A stretch of 64,000 bases of DNA from Candidatus Fimadaptatus faecigallinarum (GCA_018714445.1 DVNK01000050.1:1-64000); one strand, 5' to 3'. Positions 1 through 9,552 are shown, counted from the stretch's first letter. The notes: generated from the letters alone by a model not told the origin. Made by a program: numbers and translations.

Positions 1-70
1 CACGCAGTTTGCGGACGCCGATCGTTCGAATTGCAGACTGACATTGTGTTGGCGCACGATTCATGCATTC

Positions 71-111
71 AGAAAAAAGAAGCGCTCGCAGGTAAATATG
101 CCTGCGAGCGC
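71..111 (-). terminator. Rho-independent terminator
   Basis: A perfect 11-bp stem (GCGCTCGCAGG at 82-92 with its complement at 101-111, 8-base loop) is followed on the minus strand by a T-rich run (complement of 72-80). It lies just after the stop of the zinc-ribbon/TPR gene and closes the three-gene minus-strand run. Bases 1-70 hold nothing recognisable. Confidence 0.85.
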
Positions 112-124
112 CAACATATCAGAA

Positions 125-2383
125 TCACATATCGCTGATGCAGTACTCCATGCCGACGACTTCATTGTCTTCAATCGTGTAGTGCAGCTCGACGAGTTGC
201 GAGCCATTGCGCACGTACATGTAATTTATGCTGGTCATCACGCCGCTTGAGGTGTACTCGACCCAGCCGTATTGATCGTTGTCGAGCGTGTAGAGCACCT
301 GTTCGCCATTGACGATTTCGTTCTGCTCATTGCGGAACAGGTCCAGCACATCCTGCGCGCTCCATCCGACTTTGCTGCCGCGCACGCCGGTTATGTCGTT
401 ATTGGTGATGCGCACTGCTGTAACCAGCGGTACGCCGCTCTTGACGGTAAAGTCGACTTCGCCAAAGCTATAATGCTGAGTGAAGAACGTGCTGGTATCG
501 CCGGTCGTCTCAAGCAGCTTTTTGAACTGTTTGTTTACGTCGTCCTGAGTCGTGACGTCCACGCGGAATGACAGGAAGCTGTCCTCATCGTTAAACGCGG
601 CCTGCAGCTCCTCGATTATCTGGTACTCGGCGCTGGTCTCAGAAGACGTCTGACCGTCGGAGTTGACGGCTATCATGCGCAGCGTATACGTGCCGGGCTT
701 GAGCGAAATTCCATCGTCGTATTCGCTTGAGTCGGTCGTGGGCGCGCTGCCGTCGGTCGTGTAGTACACTGTGCAACCTTCGGGCACGGTCACGTTTATG
801 ATCTTGCGACCATCTTCGTTGGCGGCGTACTTGCCAGGCATGGAATTGAACTGAGGCGCCGGTACTGCGGGGAAGGCTATCGTGTACGTCTTACTCGTCT
901 CGCCTGAATAGAGGTCGTTGCGATATGCTATCGCGCGCACGGTGAACACGCCTTCGCCCAATTCGATGGGCAGCACGTACTTATTTGAGTATATCGTAGG
1001 CTGCGATCCATCGGTCGTGTAGTAAATCGTCGCGCCATCGTCGCAAGCCATCTGCAACTTTACTGCATAGTCATACGTGCCCTCCTCCGGGTCAAAGCGC
1101 ACGGTGCTGGGGCCGTAAGTCAGCAGCAATGTGTTGTACTCAGCGTTTGCCGTATTCTGGTAGGCGAGCTTTAGCATATCGACCATTTCGGCGTCGTCTG
1201 CGCCGCGCGCAATCATGAGCTTAATGACGCTGTCATAAGCTTCAGTGCGCGTGGGGTCGAGCGATATCGCCTTGCGATAGGCGCGCTCGGCACGTTCGGT
1301 ATTGCCAACTGAACTGAGCGTGTCGGCAAGCTTTATCGCGCCGTCGTAGTTGGATGAATCGCGGCTGAATGCGGATTCGTAGTAGCCTGCGGCGCCGCCA
1401 GTATCGCCAGCAGCCAGCGCTTCGTCGCCCAGCTGCCAGTACACGGCCGCAGGCGCATTCATGCCCATGCTGGCCTTCCAGCGCTGTCCCACGCTTGTGA
1501 AAGTCATGAAGCATATCACCAGCAAAATCAATGCCAGACCACTGAGAACGCATATGCCGGCTATCATCGGCGTGTTCTTCTGCGGGTTTAATGGCCGATC
1601 GCCGCGGAATATCGCCTCGTCTTCCTCCAACTCAGCCTGGCTGGGCGGTGGAGCTGGGCGACGCCGCTGATATTCATCGGACTGTTGCGCGCGGGATTTA
1701 CGACTGCTGTCTGCTGGCTTGCGAACTCCTCGCGTGGTTTGAGCGGCAGTCTGCGCGGCAGTTTGTGCAGCTGAAGGCGGGACGGCGCCTGATTGCGCTG
1801 GAGCTGCGGCATCCGGCTTGACAGCGGTTGGCTGCGGCTCGGTGGGATTGGGTGCGCTTTGCGGGGCCATTACGGGTTGCGCACCGCCTGATTGTGAGCC
1901 TGGTTGCGCGGGCGCTTCTGCCTGAGATGCGCGCGCTACTCGACGCGGCACAGGCATGCCAGGCGTACGCGGCGCGGCAGCGTTACCAGGCGCAGGCACT
2001 TGCGGGTTGCCAGCGGCACGTACTTGACGTCCGGCCGGGGTTGGAGCAGCCTGTGCAGCCGGGGCGGGTTGCGCAGGGCGTGCAGGCTGCGTGTTGGCCG
2101 ATTGTTCAGGCGCATGTTGAGCGGCGCCCTGCTGGGGATTGCGGCGTGCAGGCTGAGCCTGCGGCGTGGATTGCGGCTGTGGAGCCGACGCAGCGGGTCG
2201 CGGCTTGGCTCCAGCCGCAGCTTGAGGCGTGCTGGCGCGCGCAGACTCCTGTGCACGGCGAAGCTGCGCGCGCGTGAGCACCTGTGTATCGCCCGCGCCG
2301 GGCTGCATATGCAGCGGCGCGCCGCAATTGGAGCATACGCTCGCAGTGGGCGTGTTTTCAAACTGGCATCGGTTGCATTTCAT
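125..2383 (-). CDS. Zinc-ribbon, single-TM protein with TPR and two chitobiase-C-type modules; function unknown
   Basis: I do not recognise a named family for the whole protein (752 aa). Two CxxC pairs in the first 20 residues (CNRC, CSNC) look like a zinc ribbon. About 220 residues of Ala/Pro/Gln-rich low complexity follow, then a membrane helix (about 275-297), TPR-like repeats (about 315-420), and two modules resembling the beta-hexosaminidase/chitobiase C-terminal domain, each with a YYTTDGSxPT motif (about 455 and 543). The last 150 residues are unassigned. The N-terminus is probably cytoplasmic and the repeat/beta modules outside, which is inference from the single helix. It is the last gene of a run with the HEAT and TPR genes, 49 bp downstream. 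An ATG 6 bases further upstream lies only 2 bases from the GGGGG ribosome site, so the ATG at 2383 (8-base spacing) is preferred. Confidence 0.75.
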   Translation of the reverse strand: MKCNRCQFENTPTASVCSNCGAPLHMQPGAGDTQVLTRAQLRRAQESARASTPQAAAGAKPRPAASAPQPQSTPQAQPARRNPQQGAAQHAPEQSANTQPARPAQPAPAAQAAPTPAGRQVRAAGNPQVPAPGNAAAPRTPGMPVPRRVARASQAEAPAQPGSQSGGAQPVMAPQSAPNPTEPQPTAVKPDAAAPAQSGAVPPSAAQTAAQTAAQTTRGVRKPADSSRKSRAQQSDEYQRRRPAPPPSQAELEEDEAIFRGDRPLNPQKNTPMIAGICVLSGLALILLVICFMTFTSVGQRWKASMGMNAPAAVYWQLGDEALAAGDTGGAAGYYESAFSRDSSNYDGAIKLADTLSSVGNTERAERAYRKAISLDPTRTEAYDSVIKLMIARGADDAEMVDMLKLAYQNTANAEYNTLLLTYGPSTVRFDPEEGTYDYAVKLQMACDDGATIYYTTDGSQPTIYSNKYVLPIELGEGVFTVRAIAYRNDLYSGETSKTYTIAFPAVPAPQFNSMPGKYAANEDGRKIINVTVPEGCTVYYTTDGSAPTTDSSEYDDGISLKPGTYTLRMIAVNSDGQTSSETSAEYQIIEELQAAFNDEDSFLSFRVDVTTQDDVNKQFKKLLETTGDTSTFFTQHYSFGEVDFTVKSGVPLVTAVRITNNDITGVRGSKVGWSAQDVLDLFRNEQNEIVNGEQVLYTLDNDQYGWVEYTSSGVMTSINYMYVRNGSQLVELHYTIEDNEVVGMEYCISDM

Positions 2384-2432
2384 AGTCATAACCCCCGTAT
2401 AGCTGTGTCCCGGCGCAGGCGCCCGGAAGCGC

Positions 2433-3260
2433 TCACATGTTCTTCATCGATTCATAGTATTCGTCACCGGCAAATTCGCGTTCGGTCTTGACTTCGCCGC
2501 CAAGCTCCTCGATTGCGTCGCGTATCTCCAGGTAATCCAGGTAGTTGAGCTCCTGGAGCTCCAACAGCGGCATCAATTCGTCGATAGCGCGCGCGTCGCC
2601 GAGCTTGCCCAGATATGAGGCGATCAGCGCGCGGCGATCGGGCATTGCGCGCAGCAGCCGGACAGCGTAGTCGTATATCCGTGGGTCGCCCGGGAAATTG
2701 CACGCCACATCCAACAGCACCAGACCATGCTCAGGCCGGGCTCCGACCATCGCATCCACGACCGGCGCGCTCACTTGCGGGCCCAACCCCACCAGCATTT
2801 CGCCTGCCAGGTTGCTCAATTCGGTCTCATCGTCGTGGGCATGTTCGATCAGCGATATCAGTTTGGGCATGGGCTTTTCCGACTGTATCTGCTCCAGTGT
2901 GCCCATTGCGCTCATGCGCGCCTCGTCGGATTGATCGCGGTCAAACGCTATGTCCATCAGCGGTTCGACGGCGGCTTCGCCCAGTGCGGCAATGCGCTCC
3001 AGCAGCTGATCGGGCAGCGGTATATTGCTGCGAATGTACTTGAGCATCCATTTGCACAGCATCTTCGGATCGTCGTATTGCTCGAAGTAGAGCGCGGGAG
3101 TCTGACCGTCGAGCCAGTCGGCGGGTATGTTGATCCACTTCAGGTAGACGTCGGGCATTTGCGCCTCCATCTCGTCCACGTTTTTATACTTGGCGCGGTT
3201 TTCGGTCATCCAGCGCTGTACATATTTATTAAAATGCGAGTCAAAATCAATGCACTTCAT
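2433..3260 (-). CDS. HEAT-repeat-like protein, function unknown
   Basis: A 275-aa soluble protein with no signal peptide or membrane helix. From about residue 85 to 255 it is built of paired helices with the spacing of HEAT or PBS-lyase-type repeats (for example LGEAAVEPLMDIA, LGPQVSAPVVDAM, LGKLGDARAIDELM). The N-terminal 80 residues are acidic, aromatic-rich and unassigned. Proteins of this type usually act as protein-binding scaffolds; no catalytic motif is visible. Its ATG overlaps the stop of the upstream TPR gene by 4 bases (ATGA), so the two are almost certainly translationally coupled. The zinc-ribbon/TPR gene follows 49 bp later. Role unknown; co-occurrence suggests one complex made of repeat proteins. 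Confidence 0.75.
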   Translation of the reverse strand: MKCIDFDSHFNKYVQRWMTENRAKYKNVDEMEAQMPDVYLKWINIPADWLDGQTPALYFEQYDDPKMLCKWMLKYIRSNIPLPDQLLERIAALGEAAVEPLMDIAFDRDQSDEARMSAMGTLEQIQSEKPMPKLISLIEHAHDDETELSNLAGEMLVGLGPQVSAPVVDAMVGARPEHGLVLLDVACNFPGDPRIYDYAVRLLRAMPDRRALIASYLGKLGDARAIDELMPLLELQELNYLDYLEIRDAIEELGGEVKTEREFAGDEYYESMKNM

Positions 3261-4915
3261 AGTTCATGCCTCCCTGAAGGATGTGCGGCGGAGAGCAGCT
3301 CGTCGACTGCCAAGGTGAGCTGTCTGCAATTCAGGTTGCGCCTGTGGGCATATGCGCGCAGGTTTATCGCCTTGCCCTGGGCGATTTTATAGGCCAGTTC
3401 GAGTGCGCTGGCCATCAGCCGCGCGCTGCCGTGCGCACCGGAGAGCATCAGCATGGGTTTCAGCGAGGATATTGCCAGCGGATAGCGATGCAGCCGCCGC
3501 ACCGCTGCGCGCAAATCGGCTCTGGGTTCACGACTGGCCAGCATCTCGCATAGCGCGGCCGGACCCAGCCGGTGCAATCTTCCGCGCGAGAACATCAGTC
3601 GGGGCAGGGGATAGTCCACCGCTGCCATTAGCGCCAGCGTCGCGTATCGGAAGCTGTCGGGCAACTCAAACGCAGCCAGGAAGCGCCATAGCGCGTCGCG
3701 CGCTTCGTCAAAGCGCAGGTGAACCAACAGCGCTGCCGAGGATGCGCTCACGTCGGCATCGGCAAAGTTAAGCCCCCATTCAAGCATGCGCACAAGCTGT
3801 ATATCGTCCGGATCAGGCCGGCCTGTTATCAAGCGCAGCCGTGCGCGCGTGATTGTGCGCGCCCACAATTCCAGCATTTCGCGGTCGGGGTAGTTGAGCG
3901 GCGGCTGACCGGGTTTCCACTGCTGCACCAGCTCGATGTAGTGCAGCGCGGTTGGGTCGCCGGGGTAAACGTTCAGGCACTGGCGCAGCGCGTTCAGCGT
4001 GGCCCGCGCGGGCACTCCAGTGTTTATCATTGCAACGGCGCGATGGGCGCACAGGCGCGGTTCCCATGGCGTGCAGGCCAGCAAGCGCTCGGATATGTCC
4101 AGCACCAGCGAGTCCATGCCCAACGCCACGGCCTGACCCAGCAGCATGGCGTCGCATTCGGGCTCCTCGCTGAGTGCGAATGCGCCCTGCAATGCGGGGC
4201 GTGCCTGCCTGCGATCTCCGCCGGCGAGTATGCGCGCCGCGATAGACAGTATCCATGGGTCCTGTGGTTTCATCGCCAGGGATTTTATCAGGTGCTCCAT
4301 CGATTCAGCCTGTTCGCCGCGCAGCACGCAAGCCCAGGCCATTATCGCATGCGCAAGCGGGCTGTCGTTGTGGCGCAGAAAACGCTTTGCAAGCGCATAT
4401 GCGCGTCCGGAACTGCCTGAAGCGGTATAGCGTTCCATGCGCTTGAGCGTACGCATCCTCAGGCGCTTGACATCGCCCAGCAGTCGATTTGCGGTCAGCC
4501 GCGTGCGCAGTTCGTCATAGCTGTCTCGGTTGTATGAATCGCCTGCATAGTGTTGCGCCAGGTCCAGAATGTGACCGGCGGACCTGTCCAGCCCCAGCTC
4601 GCTCATGTTGCATGCCTGTATGTAAAGGGCGTCGCCGTCAATCAGGCCGTGCTCAAGCATGTTGTGACTCAGCTCGCCATCGTTGATCATTCGTACTATC
4701 AGCTCGTAAGAGGCGCGGGCACAGCCCATATGATTGAGCATATCGGCTATATCGGCCTTATAGCGCGCGTCTTCGGGCGCGGCAGCGCTGGCGCGTCGGT
4801 ACAGTTGCAGCGCTTCGAACGTCTCGCCGGCGTCGCGCCGCGTCTGTGCGCGATGGTGCATGAAGCCTGGATCGCGTCTGAACCCCAGTACCGCTCCTGT
4901 GATACTCGTCCCCAT
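3257..4915 (-). CDS. TPR-repeat protein, function unknown
   Basis: A 552-aa protein that starts at an ATG five bases after AAAGGAG. The N-terminal 330 residues contain several tetratricopeptide-like helical pairs (for example a repeat with ETFEALQLYRRASAAAPEDARY near residue 32, and repeats around 180-240 and 300-320). The C-terminal 200 residues are Arg/Leu-rich and helical without a family I recognise. No signal peptide or TM segment is apparent, so it is probably cytoplasmic. It is the first gene of a tight run with the HEAT gene (4-base overlap) and the zinc-ribbon/TPR gene. All three are repeat proteins, which suggests a scaffold or assembly role rather than an enzyme; that is inference from context only. 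Confidence 0.75.
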   Translation of the reverse strand: MGTSITGAVLGFRRDPGFMHHRAQTRRDAGETFEALQLYRRASAAAPEDARYKADIADMLNHMGCARASYELIVRMINDGELSHNMLEHGLIDGDALYIQACNMSELGLDRSAGHILDLAQHYAGDSYNRDSYDELRTRLTANRLLGDVKRLRMRTLKRMERYTASGSSGRAYALAKRFLRHNDSPLAHAIMAWACVLRGEQAESMEHLIKSLAMKPQDPWILSIAARILAGGDRRQARPALQGAFALSEEPECDAMLLGQAVALGMDSLVLDISERLLACTPWEPRLCAHRAVAMINTGVPARATLNALRQCLNVYPGDPTALHYIELVQQWKPGQPPLNYPDREMLELWARTITRARLRLITGRPDPDDIQLVRMLEWGLNFADADVSASSAALLVHLRFDEARDALWRFLAAFELPDSFRYATLALMAAVDYPLPRLMFSRGRLHRLGPAALCEMLASREPRADLRAAVRRLHRYPLAISSLKPMLMLSGAHGSARLMASALELAYKIAQGKAINLRAYAHRRNLNCRQLTLAVDELLSAAHPSGRHEL

Positions 4916-4976
4916 GATACTCCTTTGAACCGGGCCGCGCCGCGCAAAGCGGGCGACCGGTTGTGATTACGTAAAG

Positions 4977-5897
4977 TCAATCTGCCGTAGCGCGGCGCAG
5001 CAGCTCTTTGAGTTCATCTGCGCTAAAGCGGTATCGGCGATTGCAGAAATGGCATTCCAGTTGTGCGCCGTGATCCTGTTCTATAATGGTGTTGAGTTCG
5101 TCCGGGCCCAGTGAGATCAGTGCGCGCTCTATGCGTTCACGATCGCAGTCGCAGCGATATTGGGGGACGCGGCGCTCGATAATGCGCGGCTCAAGCCCGT
5201 CAAAGAACTGAGCACAGAGCTCGTCAGGCGTTGCGTCGACCAGCTGGCGCGATATGTCGGAATACCCCGCCGCACGCCGTTCCAATTCGCTGAGCAGCTC
5301 TTCCGAGCATTCGGGTAGCGGCTGGATCAGCAGTCCGCCGGCGCTGAGTACGCCCAGCTCGGCGCTGTGAGCAGCGTCCGGCATCAGCACGCCCAGCGAC
5401 AGCAGCGTGGGCTGTTGCTCGCTGGTGGCAAAGTAATACGTGAAATCCATTGCAATCTCGCCGTTAACAAGCTCGACCTGGCCTACGTATGGCTCGCGCA
5501 TGCCCAGGTCGCGCACCACGGTCAGCCGGCCCTTGCCGACTGCGCCGCCCACGTCCAGCTTGCCGTCGCTGCGCAACGGCAGTTCAACGCGGGGTTTGTC
5601 CACATATCCCTTGACGGTCAGATCTTCGTGCGCCACGGCCACCAGTGCGCCCAGCGGTCCGTCGCCCTTGACTGTTGTGGTTACGCTGCCGCGCTCGACC
5701 TTGAGCATGGAACTCATCATCGCAGATACGGTGAGCAGGCGTCCCAGCGCGGCGCAGGCCACATTGGACAGCGTGTGCAGTTGCCGGGCGCGCTCGCACA
5801 TTGCGGTCGAGTTGACCAGCAGCGCGCGTGCCTGACCATCCATAAGCGTTATGTGCAGCAGCTCGTCGCCGCCGTAAGATTTGGGTATGAACTCCAT
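4977..5897 (-). CDS. hslO: Hsp33 redox-regulated chaperone
   Basis: Hsp33 is a cytoplasmic holdase that is inactive while reduced and zinc-bound and becomes active on oxidative stress. The 306-aa product has the family's usual length and fold order, ending in the zinc centre: CDC at about 265, then CHFC about 30 residues later (CxC...CxxC). All four zinc-ligating cysteines are present. The ATG at 5897 has AAGGAG five bases upstream, and the protein then begins MEFIPKSYGGDELLH, a typical HslO start. An in-frame upstream extension of 40 codons has no ribosome site and is not used. It lies between the TPR gene and a methyltransferase on the same strand, about 60 to 100 bp from each, with no clear operon partner. 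Confidence 0.93.
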   Translation of the reverse strand: MEFIPKSYGGDELLHITLMDGQARALLVNSTAMCERARQLHTLSNVACAALGRLLTVSAMMSSMLKVERGSVTTTVKGDGPLGALVAVAHEDLTVKGYVDKPRVELPLRSDGKLDVGGAVGKGRLTVVRDLGMREPYVGQVELVNGEIAMDFTYYFATSEQQPTLLSLGVLMPDAAHSAELGVLSAGGLLIQPLPECSEELLSELERRAAGYSDISRQLVDATPDELCAQFFDGLEPRIIERRVPQYRCDCDRERIERALISLGPDELNTIIEQDHGAQLECHFCNRRYRFSADELKELLRRATAD

Positions 5898-5998
5898 ATG
5901 CACTCCTTGCGCACTGTGCGGCGCATAGCGCGCCGGGCAAAGTGCGCCTTCAAATAATATTAGACGAAATAACCTCGTAAAATGTTCAATATACTGCC

Positions 5999-6739
5999 TC
6001 AGCTGCGCACTGCACAAAAATGCAGCCGCAGCTCATCTTCGCGCGGCAGCTCAAATGTGCGATCGCCATATACCTGCGGGTCTTCAAAGCCGGTCTCACG
6101 CAGCCAGCAGAGTATCTCCTGCGCGTCGTGGGCACGCTGCACCTGGCGTTCGGCAAAGCGCCGGTACAGTCCGCCGCCCGCGCTTACAAAGAACGTCAAA
6201 TCCATCGTCACCTGACAGCGCTGCGGGTCAAATGTGTTTTGCCACAGGTAGGCGGCGTCCGGGCGTTCTTCGCCAAAAAAGCCGTTTCCCAACACGTGCT
6301 CCAGCTTGTAGCGCGATGATATGTCAAACGCCAACACGCCTCCGGGCTTTAGTGCAGCGCGCGCACTGCTGAAGAATGCCTTGACGTCGCCGGGCTTGAG
6401 CAGGTAGTTCACGCCGTCGCATGCGCAGATCACGGCATCAACCGGATGGGGGAGAGCCAGCCGGCGCATGTCCTGGCGCACAAAGCGCACGCTCAAACCG
6501 GCGCGGCGCGCCTTATCGCTGGCCACGCGCAGCATGCTCTCGGATATGTCGGAGCAGATCAGCTCAGCGCCGCGTCGCTTGAGTTCCAGCGACAGCGAGC
6601 CTGTGCCACAGCCGCATTCGCAGATCTCCCCGCCCGGGCAGCGACGGCTGCCCAGCAGCGCCAGGTAGTAGTCCGCCCAGGCGGGGTAATCAAAGTCGTC
6701 CATGAACTCGTCGTAAACTGTTGCAAATTCGTCGTACAT
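5999..6739 (-). CDS. Class I SAM-dependent methyltransferase
   Basis: A 246-aa protein with the Rossmann-type SAM fold. Motif I is CECGCGTGSL (about 40-49), the acidic residue binding the ribose is in SDIS (about 62-65), followed by a VRFVRQDMRRL segment and a post-motif DAVICACDGVNYLL. The start (MYDEFATVYDEFMD) matches the YqeM-like group of small-molecule or RNA methyltransferases in Bacillota, whose substrate is not certain. The start ATG follows GGAG by six bases. A SASP gene lies 33 bp upstream on the same strand, so the two may be cotranscribed, but the substrate cannot be read from the sequence. No truncation: the C-terminal domain ends normally. Confidence 0.85.
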   Translation of the reverse strand: MYDEFATVYDEFMDDFDYPAWADYYLALLGSRRCPGGEICECGCGTGSLSLELKRRGAELICSDISESMLRVASDKARRAGLSVRFVRQDMRRLALPHPVDAVICACDGVNYLLKPGDVKAFFSSARAALKPGGVLAFDISSRYKLEHVLGNGFFGEERPDAAYLWQNTFDPQRCQVTMDLTFFVSAGGGLYRRFAERQVQRAHDAQEILCWLRETGFEDPQVYGDRTFELPREDELRLHFCAVRS

Positions 6740-6772
6740 CTGTATCTCCGCCGCGACCGGCGGGGCATGTGG

Positions 6773-6973
6773 TCAGTCGCGCTTGAGGACGGTTGGGCTG
6801 GTCGTACTGGCGCGCATCTGGCGCGCCACTATACCGCCTATGCGTCCGGTCTGTTCAGCCGTGAGCGCGCCCCAGCCGCCCTCAAGCACCTTATCCAACA
6901 GGCCCAGTTCCTCGGCCGCCTCGTACTTCAGCTTTTCTCGCATCATCTGTGGCGAAATGTTGAGTGTGCGCAT
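6773..6973 (-). CDS. Alpha/beta-type small acid-soluble spore protein
   Basis: SASPs of this type coat and protect spore DNA in the forespore and are degraded at germination. The 66-aa product has the family's conserved segments: the N-terminal KYEAAEELGL motif (about 16-25) and the C-terminal GRIGGIVARQM motif (about 43-53), with the ALTAEQTG segment between. The ATG at 6973 is six bases from GGGAGG; an ATG eight codons upstream lacks a site. The sequence CATACTG on the minus strand (7017-7023) resembles a forespore-sigma -10 element, but the matching -35 is poor. Its presence independently supports an endospore-forming host. Confidence 0.88.
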   Translation of the reverse strand: MRTLNISPQMMREKLKYEAAEELGLLDKVLEGGWGALTAEQTGRIGGIVARQMRASTTSPTVLKRD

Positions 6974-7067
6974 ATATTGCCTCCCTGCGCGCCGCATGAT
7001 GTAGGCGCGTCATATGCAGTATGCGTCACAATCGCATCTTCAATCCGCATTCAGATATAATTGCGCG

Positions 7068-8309
7068 TCAGTCGCGCTTGTCAGAATCACCGGTTTCGTT
7101 TGAGTCGCTGGCGGCCGCGTTTTCGGATGCGTCTGCACTGTCGGGCGTAGCCACACCGGCAGTATCCGCCGCGCCGAACTCGGGCTGTGACTTGTCCGCA
7201 TCAGGCTCGTTCTTGGCGGGTTCGGACTGCGCCGGAGTGGGTTCGGGCATGTTGCGCTCGGCCTGAGCGTCCAGCCATGAACCGCTGTCGGGACGCCGGG
7301 GCGGCCATGCCTCACCCGTGCCGCCGGGGCCGGGAGTGGGGCGGTATCCGGGCTGTGCATTGACCGGGGTATCGTCGTCATCCTCATCGTAATCGTACTC
7401 GGACGGGCGCAGGCCCAGGTTCATGGGCGCGCCGTCAATGCGCGGGTTCATGTACTTGTCAAACAGCGCGTTGGCGTAGGACGCATACAGGAATCCGCTG
7501 AACGAGTAGCCTATCAGCAGGTATATCAGCACCCATGCCAGTATTGCCCAGCTCGAACCGGTCAGCAATAGCGCGGCGACGCACAGTATCGTCGGCGCCA
7601 GCGACAGCAGCCATATGCCCACGCTCTGCGGCAGGCGCGCTACTGACAGTATCGCGCAGTTGCGCAGCAGCGCGCCGAACTTCATGTCGTAGGTTATCAT
7701 CATCGGGTATGCGATCATGTTCATGAGCCACCATACGCACAGTATGATTATCATCAGGCCTTCGAGTATGCTCATGAAGACCGACTGCGTCATGCTGCCT
7801 GCGGTTGCGGCCTGCTGGCGGTAGAAGTACCATCCCACAAAGCACACCAGGTCGATTACGCCCGTGAGCAGTCCGAACGCCAGGCCCTGCTTCCAGTTGG
7901 CCTTGATCGAGTCCTTTATGTCGGACAGCCCAAACGCGTGTTGGTCGCGCGCCCAGTTGCGCAGCACGTACATGCAGCCCGACGCGCCTACGCCCGCCAG
8001 ACCCATGCACGGTATTAGTATCGCCAATAGCATGACTGCATATGAGAACCAATCGCGCGAGAACTGTTCAAGCAGCGATGCATCCTCCACAGCGGCAGCG
8101 GCTATGCTGTTTAGCAGTATGAACGCCTGGAAACAGATGATTATAGCCGGTATGCAGAACACCAGATATATAAGGTTTTGAGTTATCAGGCCGCTGAAGC
8201 GGATCCTGAACATGGCCATGAAAAGTTCCTTGCGATTTTTGGGCAAGTCCTCCGGGTTAAAGTCGGCCTGACCGGCCTTGCCGTAGTAGAATCTCTGAAA
8301 CAGCCCCAT
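7068..8309 (-). CDS. Multi-pass membrane protein, DUF624/YesL-like
   Basis: A 413-aa integral membrane protein. It begins MGLFQRFYYGKAG, then has about six hydrophobic segments (roughly residues 40-65, 90-120, 145-165, 185-210 and two between 235 and 280). The last 110 residues are a disordered, acidic, Pro/Asp/Glu-rich cytoplasmic-type tail. The N-terminal pattern (MGLF plus an amphipathic lead and first helix ending FCIPA) resembles the DUF624/YesL family, which often sits near carbohydrate transporters; no such transporter is present here and the function is unknown. The start ATG lies eight bases after AGGAGGG. It follows the M20 amidohydrolase by 35 bp and is likely cotranscribed with it. 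Confidence 0.75.
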   Translation of the reverse strand: MGLFQRFYYGKAGQADFNPEDLPKNRKELFMAMFRIRFSGLITQNLIYLVFCIPAIIICFQAFILLNSIAAAAVEDASLLEQFSRDWFSYAVMLLAILIPCMGLAGVGASGCMYVLRNWARDQHAFGLSDIKDSIKANWKQGLAFGLLTGVIDLVCFVGWYFYRQQAATAGSMTQSVFMSILEGLMIIILCVWWLMNMIAYPMMITYDMKFGALLRNCAILSVARLPQSVGIWLLSLAPTILCVAALLLTGSSWAILAWVLIYLLIGYSFSGFLYASYANALFDKYMNPRIDGAPMNLGLRPSEYDYDEDDDDTPVNAQPGYRPTPGPGGTGEAWPPRRPDSGSWLDAQAERNMPEPTPAQSEPAKNEPDADKSQPEFGAADTAGVATPDSADASENAAASDSNETGDSDKRD

Positions 8310-8344
8310 ATCGTATACCCTCCTGTTGTATTGCCCGAGTTGGG

Positions 8345-9529
8345 TCAACCAATATCGATAAGGCCAATGAATATTTTAAGACCATTGAGCAGCGAAGACT
8401 CGTCCAGGTCAAAATCCGACGCATGCAGCGAGTGAGAATACATATCGCCCTGCGCTATGCCGCAGAAGAAGAATGCACCGGGCGCCTGGCGCTGATAGAA
8501 CGAAAAGTCCTCGGCAATGGTGAGCGGATTTACGTCCACGCACATGTCGCCTGCGACCGTGCGCACCCGCTCTGCGGCGTAATGGTCGTTTATGACCGGC
8601 AGATAGCGGCTGAGTATGTCCATGCGACAGTTGACGCCATAAGCCAACTCTATCGCGCGCATATGGTTGCGCATCAGCTCCAGACAGCGTGCCTCGACGG
8701 CTTCGTCGTAAGTGCGCAATGTCGCATGCATCACGGCCTTATCGGCGACTACGTTGCGGCGTTCGCCGGCCTCCATAGCGCCTATCGTCAGCACCTTCTG
8801 GTCAAACGGGTCGGTTTGACGCGTGAATACCGTCTGCAGCAGTCCGTACAAAGCCACGGCCGCGGCCAGCGCGTCATGACCCAGATGCGGCAGCGCGCCG
8901 TGCGAAGCCAACCCGGATATCGTAATGTCGAGCTCGCAGGTCGAGGCCATCAGCGGGCCGTCAGGGCATGCGACCTTGCCCGACGGCAGCGAGGGCATAA
9001 CGTGCATGCCGTATACCTCGTCCACATCGGGGTTTTTCATGCCGTTCTGGGCTATTATGCGTTCAGCGCCGCCGTCCAGCTCTTCGGCGGGCTGGAACAG
9101 TATCGTCACATTGCAGCGCAGATGATCGCGCTGTTCGGCGCAAAATCGCGCCACTGCAAGCATGGTGGCCATATGGCCATCGTGACCGCAGGCGTGCATG
9201 AAGCCCGGGCGCTCCGAGCAGAAGTCAAGCCCGGTCGTCTCGGCGACATTGAGCGCATCCATATCGGCGCGCAGCGCTATTGTGCGGCGGCGTTCGCCCT
9301 CCTCAAGCGGCGCCCGGCCCATGAAAACGCAGCGCACGCCGGTGTCGGCGATGGGGTGCAGCGCGTCAGGCGCAAGCGGCCGGAGACTGTCCAATATGTA
9401 GCGCTGGGTCTTGAACTCGGTATGGCCCAGCTCGGGTATGCGGTGCAGTGCGCGGCGGTCGCGGCGCAGCCCGTCCAGCGCGCGCGATATATAGTCGCGC
9501 CTTACTTGTTCAGCATCCAATAAAATCAC
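8345..9529 (-). CDS. M20D-family metallo-amidohydrolase
   Basis: A 394-aa zinc- or manganese-dependent hydrolase that cleaves an amide bond in N-acyl amino acids or related substrates (the family includes hippurate hydrolase and IAA-amino acid hydrolases). Visible metal-binding motifs are HACGHDGH (about 114-121), the Glu pair in QPAEELDGGA (about 147-156) and HV at about 175. The central dimerisation domain runs from about 195 to 310 (SGLASHGALPHLGHDA), and the late metal His is in SHSLHASDFD near residue 370. The start is a GTG. A sigma-A-type promoter lies immediately upstream. The exact substrate cannot be assigned. The DUF624-like gene follows 35 bp downstream. Confidence 0.88.
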   Translation of the reverse strand: MILLDAEQVRRDYISRALDGLRRDRRALHRIPELGHTEFKTQRYILDSLRPLAPDALHPIADTGVRCVFMGRAPLEEGERRRTIALRADMDALNVAETTGLDFCSERPGFMHACGHDGHMATMLAVARFCAEQRDHLRCNVTILFQPAEELDGGAERIIAQNGMKNPDVDEVYGMHVMPSLPSGKVACPDGPLMASTCELDITISGLASHGALPHLGHDALAAAVALYGLLQTVFTRQTDPFDQKVLTIGAMEAGERRNVVADKAVMHATLRTYDEAVEARCLELMRNHMRAIELAYGVNCRMDILSRYLPVINDHYAAERVRTVAGDMCVDVNPLTIAEDFSFYQRQAPGAFFFCGIAQGDMYSHSLHASDFDLDESSLLNGLKIFIGLIDIG

Positions 9530-9552
9530 CCGCTATAAAGTATTCCATTATT

